A stretch of 64,000 bases of DNA from JAGOTP01 sp964582475 (lineage in GTDB: Bacteria; Patescibacteriota; Patescibacteriia; 2-12-FULL-60-25). Under the pieces are notes generated by a model. It saw only the letters and a list, made by a program, of their open reading frames with translations. It was not told where the DNA came from and did no database searches. The position numbers were made by a program, and so were the translations under genes. Positions 24,688 through 30,549 of the stretch are shown here, piece by piece (position 1 is the first letter of the stretch; each line of letters opens with the position of its first letter). The DNA lies in assembly GCA_964582475.1 (NCBI GenBank), contig CAZOQS010000004.1, positions 62,001 through 126,000 on the forward strand, read 5' to 3'.

Positions 24688-24826
24688 TCATAACGAAATA
24701 GCAAAGGCAGTAGCGACGGACTTCCATGCGGTCAAGGCTTGGAGCTTCTCATTCGTTTTGAGATACGTGTCGATGAGGGCGATGATGTCGTAGGTGAGTT
24801 CAAGAGAGGTCTTTGAACCCCGACCA
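24688..24826 (-). other. Detached alternative 3' end of the integrase gene
   Basis: From the core TGGTCGGGGT (24826-24817) the minus strand stays open in the integrase frame for 42 codons after GRG (SKTSLELTYDIIALIDTYLK and onward, ending AFAISL) to TGA at 24690-24688. The peptide is a plausible pair of amphipathic helices. In the chromosome it has no integrase upstream. A chance ATG at 24843 gives a 51-residue ORF that includes part of the host terminator, so a separate small gene is the alternative reading. Confidence 0.7.
24817..24826 (+). repeat. attR core
   Basis: ACCCCGACCA, identical to the tRNA-Pro 3' end at 20870-20879. Confidence 0.8.
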
Positions 24827-24835
24827 GCGAGAACG

Positions 24836-24857
24836 CCGCCCATCTAGGGCGGTTTTT
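24836..24857 (+). terminator. Original tRNA-Pro terminator
   Basis: CCGCCC-ATCTA-GGGCGG-TTTTT, 10 nt after attR. In the element-free chromosome it would follow tRNA-Pro directly. Confidence 0.8.
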
Positions 24858-24970
24858 CGTTGACAGAGGGGGAGATTTGGAAGAGATTGAGAGGTCCATC
24901 TAAAGGGTGGCCCCGGTGACTAGGTTGGTCATGCGGTCCTACGGATCAGCGGAGAGGAGTTGAGTATCCA

Positions 24971-25435
24971 ATGAAGTACGTCGTCTTCGTTCGTCACGGG
25001 TCCTACAGCGAGAACACGGGGAGACTGAATGGGTGTGGGGTTGAACAGATGCGGCTGCTAGCCGAGAAGCTGAGACTTCTCTCGTCTGATAGCGGACGAT
25101 TCCGCCTGATCTGTTCGATTGCGCCTCGCGCGGTCGATAGCGCTCTCGAGCTCTTTGATGCCCTCAAGCTGGACGGGTTCGAGGCGCACGGGCTCCTGTG
25201 GTCCGATAATCGGCACCAGCAGAGGGATGATGCGGCGCTCGAACTCATCAGGCACCGCGGTGAGGGGGCGGATTCACTGATCGTGGTATCGCACCTTGAT
25301 TACGTCCGCGATCTCCCGCCTAAGTTCGCCAAGCGCACGCTCGGCCAGACGATCGAGACGATCGAGCTCTCGAAGGGGCAGGCGCGGCTGATCGACTGTC
25401 GTGCCGCTCGCCCGACCGATCTGATCCTTTCCTGA
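24971..25435 (+). CDS. Histidine phosphatase family protein, GC-rich
   Basis: 154 residues. The N-terminal VRHGSYSENTG carries the catalytic RHG; a second His is in VVSHLDYVRD and the phosphate-binding Arg in APRAVDSA. Small members of this family (SixA-like, phosphoglycerate-mutase-like) remove phosphate from proteins or metabolites; substrate unknown. A GAGAGGAG Shine-Dalgarno precedes the ATG. The gene is GC-rich and lies just outside the right end of the integrated element, with hairpins after its stop. I infer a transferred single-gene unit, possibly carried by an earlier event at the same tRNA. Confidence 0.88.
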   Translation: MKYVVFVRHGSYSENTGRLNGCGVEQMRLLAEKLRLLSSDSGRFRLICSIAPRAVDSALELFDALKLDGFEAHGLLWSDNRHQQRDDAALELIRHRGEGADSLIVVSHLDYVRDLPPKFAKRTLGQTIETIELSKGQARLIDCRAARPTDLILS

Positions 25436-25466
25436 AGGATGGGTGTTGCAGTCAACTGAACCGTGA

Positions 25467-25519
25467 GGCGGGAACTCCCGCCCCAAGTCCCCACGGGCAA
25501 CCCTGCGTCCGTGGGGTTT
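25467..25519 (+). terminator. Tandem hairpins after the phosphatase gene
   Basis: GGCGGG/CCCGCC (25467-25482) and CCCCACGG/CCGTGGGG (25489-25516) followed by TTT. Confidence 0.75.
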
Positions 25520-25563
25520 GCTAGTTAAGTGGGGTATAATTTTTACGTTATCCCCATGTTTTC

Positions 25564-25592
25564 TTGTGCTTCTAGTGGGGTATACGTATAAT
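25564..25592 (+). promoter_or_regulatory. Promoter of the HU gene
   Basis: TTGTGC (25564-25569), 17 bp, TATAAT (25587-25592). A second TATAAT lies at 25535-25540, and both are part of a repeated AGTGGGGTATA (25528 and 25574), so tandem promoters are likely. Confidence 0.65.
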
Positions 25593-25639
25593 TCCCTTGC
25601 ATTTACTTATTCTTTTCGTGTTTTTTCGCACATCTCTGT

Positions 25640-25918
25640 ATGAAAATGACAAAATCGCAGCTCATGAAGGAATTGTCGGCCAAGACGGATCTTCAGAAGA
25701 AGGACGTTGTTGCCTTCATGGAACAGCTCGTCAAAATCGCTTACACACAGGTCAAAAAGAACGGAGAATTTGTTCTTCCAGGTTTTGGCAAGTTGGTGAA
25801 GCTTGATCGCAAGGCACGCATGGGCCGCAACCCAGCTACAGGCGAATCGATCAAGATCCCAGCGAAAAAAGTTGTGAAATTCCGCGTTGCAAAAGTTGCG
25901 AAGGAAGCAATTTTGTAA
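25640..25918 (+). CDS. HU/IHF-type DNA-bending protein
   Basis: 92 residues, the normal HU length. The N-terminal helices (TKSQLMKELSAKTDL) and the beta-arm region with GRNPATGESIKIPAKKVVKF are complete; the arm carries the Pro that intercalates into DNA. It should act as a nucleoid protein. Its product could also assist the nearby serine integrase, but that is speculation. Tandem promoters upstream and a terminator right after it make it a single-gene unit. ATG 25646 is an alternative start. Confidence 0.96.
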   Translation: MKMTKSQLMKELSAKTDLQKKDVVAFMEQLVKIAYTQVKKNGEFVLPGFGKLVKLDRKARMGRNPATGESIKIPAKKVVKFRVAKVAKEAIL

Positions 25919-25934
25919 TTAGTTATTTTGCTGA

Positions 25935-25962
25935 AAAAGGAGATGGGAAACCATCTCCTTTT
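25935..25962 (+). terminator. Terminator of the HU gene
   Basis: 12-bp stem (25935-25946 with 25951-25962), GAAA loop, ending in TTTT. Confidence 0.88.
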
Positions 25963-25966
25963 GTTA

Positions 25967-25972
25967 TATACT
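25967..25972 (+). promoter_or_regulatory. -10 box of the LOG gene
   Basis: TATACT lies 6 nt before the ATG at 25979, so the mRNA would be leaderless. The -35 region falls in the preceding terminator hairpin. Confidence 0.5.
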
Positions 25973-25978
25973 GAATAC

Positions 25979-26791
25979 ATGCCCAAGAAACGCTCTGTCG
26001 CTCCTTCTTCATCTGCCGTAACGCCTTCCAAACCCAATCCAAATGTCATCTTGGGTGGGCAGACGTGCGAGATCCAAAATCCGCATCAACGCATCCAGCA
26101 ATGGCTGGCACGCCCGCATGCGCCGACTACTGCCTCAACCTCTATTTTTGAAGGGATGGATGGAAGTATGAGCTGGCGCATTTTCCGCATCTTATCCGAA
26201 TTTGTGGAAGGGTTTGATTTTCTCTCAAAGCAATCTAAGACGGTGACGTTCTTTGGAAGCGCTCGCTGTTCCTTTGCGAGCTACGGTTACCAACAAGCAA
26301 AAAAATTAGGGTATCTCTTGGGAAAAGAGGGTTTTACTATCATTACGGGAGGAGCGCCGGGGGTGATGGAGGCGGGGAACTGGGGTGCCTACGAGGCTGG
26401 CGCGCATTCCGTGGGACTGAACATTCAGTTACCGCATGAGGAGCGGAAGAACCAATACGTAAAAGAAAGTATTGCATTCCAACATTTCTTTACACGCAAG
26501 GTGATGTTGTCAGCGGCTGCTCAGGCCTACGTGTATTTTCCGGGAGGGTTTGGAACGCTCGATGAATTGTTCGAAATTGTAACCTTGATTCAGACCGGAA
26601 AGATTGCGAATAGAGTACCTGTGGTGCTTGTTGGAAAAAAGTTTTGGACGCCAATGTTCGATTGGATCCGTAGCGAAATGTGGGATGAGAACTTGTTTAT
26701 CGATAAGCACGATATGGACCTGATGTTTCTGGTGGACTCTGCCGAAGAGGCGTACGAAATTATTTTGGCGGTGAAGCACGAGATGGCGTAA
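25979..26791 (+). CDS. LOG-family protein (cytokinin-riboside phosphoribohydrolase-like)
   Basis: 270 residues. The LOG fold is marked by FFGSARCSF, TGGAPGVMEAGNWGAYEAG and the active-site motif YFPGGFGTLDE, with Arg and Glu typical of nucleotide 5'-monophosphate phosphoribohydrolases. Many such proteins are misnamed lysine decarboxylases. An N-terminal extension of about 55 residues is not conserved. Start 25979 follows a -10 box 6 nt upstream. It is convergent with rpmB across a strong terminator. Likely substrate: a purine or modified nucleotide monophosphate; inferred from the family only. Confidence 0.9.
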   Translation: MPKKRSVAPSSSAVTPSKPNPNVILGGQTCEIQNPHQRIQQWLARPHAPTTASTSIFEGMDGSMSWRIFRILSEFVEGFDFLSKQSKTVTFFGSARCSFASYGYQQAKKLGYLLGKEGFTIITGGAPGVMEAGNWGAYEAGAHSVGLNIQLPHEERKNQYVKESIAFQHFFTRKVMLSAAAQAYVYFPGGFGTLDELFEIVTLIQTGKIANRVPVVLVGKKFWTPMFDWIRSEMWDENLFIDKHDMDLMFLVDSAEEAYEIILAVKHEMA

Positions 26792-26813
26792 TAAGAAAAC
26801 AACTGCATCTGAG

Positions 26814-26855
26814 AATAAAGAAATACCTCCCCAAATGGGGAGGTATTTCTTTATT
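26814..26855. terminator. Bidirectional terminator (20-bp stem)
   Basis: Perfect 20-bp stem (26814-26833 with 26836-26855), between the convergent LOG and rpmB genes. Confidence 0.92.
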
Positions 26856-26867
26856 CCTTTGATCGAT

Positions 26868-27065
26868 TTACGCCTTCTCTTCGTGCTGGGTACCGACGAA
26901 CTTCTTGATCGTTCGGAGGGTGCGGGCGGCGACGCGCATACGCTTGCCGTTGATGCGAACAACCTGAAGGTTGACGTTCTGACGACGTCGGGAAGCGATG
27001 TTGGAGTGACTGCGGGAGTTGCCGAAGATGGCACTCTTTCCGCTCAGCTGACAAATTCGGGACAT
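26868..27065 (-). CDS. rpmB: Ribosomal protein bL28
   Basis: 65 residues starting MSRICQLSGKSAIFGNSRSH. The pattern of the N-terminal half and the basic C-terminal half (KRMRVAARTLRTIKKF) match L28 of the large subunit. The longer in-frame start at 27161 has no support. It is a single gene transcribed towards a strong terminator and divergent from the site-2 protease gene. Confidence 0.93.
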   Translation of the reverse strand: MSRICQLSGKSAIFGNSRSHSNIASRRRQNVNLQVVRINGKRMRVAARTLRTIKKFVGTQHEEKA

Positions 27066-27170
27066 AAGAAGTAATGCAATAGACGGCAAAATAATGGCCG
27101 TAGGATAAGGGAAGTGGTCCGATTTGGCAAGCGCTCGTCCACACGGCATCATAGAGAGCATCCTCTCTTT

Positions 27171-27818
27171 ATGAATTTATCTCTGCTCTTTCAGGAGCCC
27201 TGGCTGTTCCTGGTCTTCATAATCGCCTTCCTTTTGACGCTTGCTGTGCATGAATTTTCCCATGCCTGGATGAGTACCATGCTGGGCGACCAGACGGCTA
27301 AGCGGGAAGGGCGTTTGACCCTCAACCCCGTGTCCCATGTGGATATCTTGGGGTTTTTGGCGCTTGTGACCGTTGGTTTTGGCTGGGGAAAGCCCGTTCC
27401 GTTCAACCCATACAACCTGAAGTATCAGAAGTGGGGACCTACCTTTGTGGCAGTTGTTGGTCCTATCTCCAACTTATTATTTGGAACGCTCTGTATCTTG
27501 CTCGCAGGGGTATTTAGCCGCGCCTTTGGCTGGTCGCCTTCAAATCTGTTGATTACGGCCCTGTCCTTCATGGGATATCTCAACTTCTTACTACTTCTGT
27601 TCAACTTGATCCCATTACCCCCCTTGGATGGATCAAAGGTGCTTTTAGCCCTTCTGTCTTCAGAAGCGCATCGACCCGCGCGTCAGGCGCTTGAACAACA
27701 TGGACCCGTGCTTTTGCTCGTCCTCATGATTCTGGATGCGGCGACGGGGATTGGATTCTTTGCTTGGATTGGATCGGTCGCTCGCTTTATGGTCGAATTC
27801 ATTGCTCGTCTCACGTAG
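27171..27818 (+). CDS. Site-2 protease family (M50) membrane protein
   Basis: 215 residues with about five membrane helices. The zinc site is HEFSH (about 24-28) in the first part and the third ligand is in NLIPLPPLDGSK, both conserved in M50 intramembrane proteases. There is no PDZ domain, so it belongs to the compact Rv/YwhC-like group. Substrate is unknown. The next gene (UbiA-like membrane protein) starts 18 nt downstream in the same direction, so they are probably cotranscribed. Start 27171 (MNLSLLFQEPW) is chosen by family alignment. Confidence 0.92.
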   Translation: MNLSLLFQEPWLFLVFIIAFLLTLAVHEFSHAWMSTMLGDQTAKREGRLTLNPVSHVDILGFLALVTVGFGWGKPVPFNPYNLKYQKWGPTFVAVVGPISNLLFGTLCILLAGVFSRAFGWSPSNLLITALSFMGYLNFLLLLFNLIPLPPLDGSKVLLALLSSEAHRPARQALEQHGPVLLLVLMILDAATGIGFFAWIGSVARFMVEFIARLT

Positions 27819-27836
27819 GGATAGCGAACCTCCAGT

Positions 27837-29456
27837 ATGTGGAAAAATGCTCCTGCAGCAGGAACGGTGCGCCTTTTCGGACGGGTCTTGGGTACGGCGT
27901 TGATACTCTCGATTGTATCGGCGTTGGTAGAGTCGATCGCGGGGGTCGCTGGAAGAACCCGCCTCATCGATCTCACGAGCGTGTTCATCGAGCACCCCTT
28001 CTGGATTGTTGTATTTGGTAGCTGGGCCACCTGGATTGTGCGCCGCTTGCAGGGGGTGCCCTGGTCGTCCGCGATAGAGCGCGCACTATCATTTGCCCCG
28101 CTCGTGCTCCTTATCCCCAGCGTAAACTGTGTTGTGGCTTGGCTAGGGCTAGAGTCGCTGGTACCTGCGTTTGTGAATGTATTGGAAGCCCCGGTGTCGA
28201 TTTTGACTTTCGGTTGGTGGCCACGTTTTCTCGCCTCGCCTGGTGTATTGGTACTTCTCATCGTGGTTGCCGCGCTTTTTGTTTATCAATCCTGGAAAGA
28301 AAAGCACCCACCCAAACGCATTCTGGGAGCGGTTCTGATGTGGCTCGCGGGAACATTGGGAGTCCTTTTGCTTCCCTCGCTCGTTTCCTGGGCCACGGTT
28401 TCAAATGAGGTCTCACCCTTGAACGCTGGTCCGAATGTATTAGCGCGCACCTGGGTTGCCTTGTCTCAAGAAGGGTATTGGTGGCGTTCGATGCTTGAGC
28501 GCTTCCCAGGGGTATTAGAGGGCGAAACGCAGGCCTCTGTGCGTTTCCTGCAGATAAGTGGCGCTTGGTTGATCGCGCTCGCACTTAGCGTCTTTGTCTT
28601 TTTCCGTCAGGTCTCCTCTTCGCCTCGCGAACTCCTTTCGTGGTTTAAGCCGGTTCGAGGCGTTTCTTTCCTAGGGGCGGCTTTTTTTGGCCTGTGGGTT
28701 GGGGTGCTGTTTGGGGGAAGATTTTTTGTGCGAGTCGTGGATGGAATCCCATTTTTGCTCTTTCTTGTGACGATTTTGGCTGTTTGGGGAGTGAGTGTCT
28801 GGAGAAACGACGTCCACGATCTAGAGCAGGATGTGGCTGCCGGACGGAACGATCGTCCTTTGGTGAAAGGGGAAGTACGACCAGCGGATTTTGCTTGGGT
28901 GGGAAAGGCGTTATTATGTGTCGCTGGTATTGGTGGGTGGTTGCTTGGTTGGTCGATTTTCCTACCACTGGCAGGGTTTTTGGTACTACAAGAAGGGCTG
29001 GGTGCTCCCGGTTTACGTTGGAAAGAGCGCTTGGTTGGGGGTCCTCTCCTCGCGCTATCCTTCGTGTGTGTAGCCGCTTCGGGGATCTTCTTCACTCTTC
29101 GAACAGCAGCCGTTCCTCTTCTCCCTGCAACTATTTGGCTGATGTTAGCGGCTTTTTATCTTTTTCAAGCAATTCCAAAGGCGATTCGTTGGTCTCCACG
29201 GCTGCTGCAAGTGTTCACAGGGTCTTTGCGTGTGCCACCGCGGATGTTGATCCCAGTCGCCTTAGCGTTGGGGTATCTCTCAGTCCCGCTCTTGTCTGGA
29301 TGGACGGTCCTTTGGTGGCTCGCATTACCGTGCGCTGTTGTAGCTCTTTTACCGCTTCTGGGAAGTGGTCGCTGGGATGAGCGAAAAATCGTAGGTTGGC
29401 AAACAGCCTTCCTCATTATTGCGTTTCTCTTACTGTCCGTGCGCCCATCCTCTTGA
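27837..29456 (+). CDS. Large membrane protein with UbiA-like C-terminal half
   Basis: 539 residues and some 13-14 hydrophobic helices. Residues about 315-345 read NDVHDLEQDVAAG followed by RPLVKGEV, which matches the first Asp-rich motif and RPL-x-x-G element of UbiA prenyltransferases. GLGAPGLRWKERLVGG further on resembles their next conserved loop. A second Asp-rich motif is not evident. The N-terminal 260 residues are membrane helices with an outer loop and no known domain. It may transfer a polyprenyl or lipid-linked sugar, but the lack of the second Asp motif leaves activity open. It follows the M50 protease by 18 nt. Confidence 0.68.
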   Translation: MWKNAPAAGTVRLFGRVLGTALILSIVSALVESIAGVAGRTRLIDLTSVFIEHPFWIVVFGSWATWIVRRLQGVPWSSAIERALSFAPLVLLIPSVNCVVAWLGLESLVPAFVNVLEAPVSILTFGWWPRFLASPGVLVLLIVVAALFVYQSWKEKHPPKRILGAVLMWLAGTLGVLLLPSLVSWATVSNEVSPLNAGPNVLARTWVALSQEGYWWRSMLERFPGVLEGETQASVRFLQISGAWLIALALSVFVFFRQVSSSPRELLSWFKPVRGVSFLGAAFFGLWVGVLFGGRFFVRVVDGIPFLLFLVTILAVWGVSVWRNDVHDLEQDVAAGRNDRPLVKGEVRPADFAWVGKALLCVAGIGGWLLGWSIFLPLAGFLVLQEGLGAPGLRWKERLVGGPLLALSFVCVAASGIFFTLRTAAVPLLPATIWLMLAAFYLFQAIPKAIRWSPRLLQVFTGSLRVPPRMLIPVALALGYLSVPLLSGWTVLWWLALPCAVVALLPLLGSGRWDERKIVGWQTAFLIIAFLLLSVRPSS

Positions 29457-29482
29457 CGCGGGGCAAAAAAAGCTGATAGATT
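29453..29482 (+). promoter_or_regulatory. Promoter of the str operon
   Basis: TTGACG (29453-29458), 18 bp, TAGATT (29477-29482), giving a leader of about 17 nt, pyrimidine-rich and without Shine-Dalgarno, before rpsL. Confidence 0.65.
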
Positions 29483-29505
29483 AGCGCCCATCAACTTACT
29501 TTCCC

Positions 29506-29937
29506 ATGCCTACTATTAACCAGCTGGTTCGACGCGCCCGCAAGCCATTGGCCGTCAAATCAAAGAGCCCTGCGCTCCAATTCAAGATGGACACGCTGCA
29601 CCGCGTTCGCACGGAATACAAACGTGGATCCGGTTTGAAGCGTGGCGTATGTGTCAAAGTCACAACGATGACACCAAAAAAGCCAAACTCTGCTATTCGT
29701 AAAATTGCGCGTGTGCGCTTGTCGAATGCACAGGAAGTAACAGCTTATATTCCTGGAGAAGGGCACAACCTTCAAGAGCACTCGATCGTCTTGATCCGTG
29801 GAGGTCGCGTAAAGGACTTGCCAGGTGTGCGCTATCACATCGTGCGTGGTGTCTACGATACGCAAGGTGTCCAAGGTCGTCGTGGCAGCCGTTCTCTGTA
29901 CGGTGCTCGTCGTCCAAAGGAAGACAAGAAGAAATAA
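29506..29937 (+). CDS. rpsL: Ribosomal protein uS12
   Basis: 143 residues. Decoding-centre protein of the small subunit. The conserved segments TPKKPNSAIRKIARVRL and GRVKDLPGVRYHIVRG are intact; Lys of the streptomycin-site motif is present. First gene of rpsL-rpsG-fusA. The N-terminus is close to normal and the C-terminal tail is basic. No Shine-Dalgarno before the ATG. Confidence 0.98.
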   Translation: MPTINQLVRRARKPLAVKSKSPALQFKMDTLHRVRTEYKRGSGLKRGVCVKVTTMTPKKPNSAIRKIARVRLSNAQEVTAYIPGEGHNLQEHSIVLIRGGRVKDLPGVRYHIVRGVYDTQGVQGRRGSRSLYGARRPKEDKKK

Positions 29938-29960
29938 TTTTCAGTCTTTGATATTCAATT

Positions 29961-30428
29961 ATGCGCGGAAAGAAAGCCCCTCGTCGCAAGGTTGCGAACG
30001 ACCCGAAGTACAACAACGCTGTTATCACCAAGTGTATTAACTACTTGATGATCGGTGGAAAGCGTCAGCTTGCTCAGAAGATTGTCTACGGAGCATTGGC
30101 TATCGCTGAAGAAAAGCTTCAGAAGCCAGCCGCAGAAGTGTTCGAAGAAGCGATGAAGAACGTTTCCCCAATGCTCGAGGTCAAATCTCGCCGCGTGGGT
30201 GGAGCGAACTACCAAGTTCCTCTCCAGGTGCGCGCTGATCGCCGTGTGCAGCTCGCGTTGCGCTGGATGATTACCGCCGCTCGTTCTCGCAAGGGAAAGC
30301 CGATGATCGAGAAGCTCGCAACAGAATTCATCGACGCTGCTCAGAACCAAGGAGAAGCGGTTCGCAAGAAGACGGACGTACAGCGCATGGCCGAAGCCAA
30401 CCGCGCCTTCGCTCACTTCGCCAAGTAA
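29961..30428 (+). CDS. rpsG: Ribosomal protein uS7
   Basis: 155 residues, normal length. Starts MRGKKAPRRKVANDPKYNNA and includes KRQLAQKIVYGAL and the rRNA-binding GGANYQVPLQVRADRRVQLA. It nucleates assembly of the small-subunit head. It follows rpsL by 23 nt; the gap to fusA is 121 nt and holds a cruciform-type repeat. Confidence 0.98.
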   Translation: MRGKKAPRRKVANDPKYNNAVITKCINYLMIGGKRQLAQKIVYGALAIAEEKLQKPAAEVFEEAMKNVSPMLEVKSRRVGGANYQVPLQVRADRRVQLALRWMITAARSRKGKPMIEKLATEFIDAAQNQGEAVRKKTDVQRMAEANRAFAHFAK

Positions 30429-30449
30429 CAGATTATTTAGTGAATACCG

Positions 30450-30498
30450 AGTAGCTAGTAGCGAGTAGCAACCGAAAGCGCTACACCTACTAGCTACT
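30450..30498. repeat. Cruciform repeat between rpsG and fusA
   Basis: AGTAGCTAGTAG (30450-30461) pairs with CTACTAGCTACT (30487-30498), with inner GTAGC/GCTAC; it is followed by TTTT. It could be an attenuator or a dispersed repeat. Confidence 0.65.
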
Positions 30499-30549
30499 TT
30501 TGCTCTTAGCCAGTTCAGCTCATCTCTCATCTTCTCTCACTCCATTCGT

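Larger units (their letters stand above)
20870..24826. mobile_element. Small integrative element in tRNA-Pro(GGG)
   Basis: The element is bounded by the 10-bp repeat ACCCCGACCA at 20870-20879 (tRNA 3' end) and 24817-24826. It carries a large serine integrase, a VanX-like M15 peptidase, an M23 peptidase, an HTH/coiled-coil protein and a 54-residue protein. No replication, conjugation or capsid gene is visible, so it is likely a satellite or mini-element mobilised in trans. Right of the repeat, the intrinsic terminator expected behind the tRNA appears. Boundaries are well supported by the repeat, the tRNA and the continuity of the integrase frame across the joined ends. Confidence 0.82.

Noticed and set aside
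24798..24826. Partial tRNA duplicate at attR longer than the 10-bp core
   Set aside because: A GTTCAAG heptamer also occurs here, but its distance to the CCCCGACCA end differs from the tRNA (12 versus 7 nt), so it is not an aligned tRNA remnant.
24688..24843. Stand-alone 51-residue ORF at the right end of the element
   Set aside because: Its ATG lies in the loop of the host tRNA terminator and has no ribosome site; the frame fits the integrase across the att core, so I treat it as the detached tail, though a separate gene cannot be excluded.
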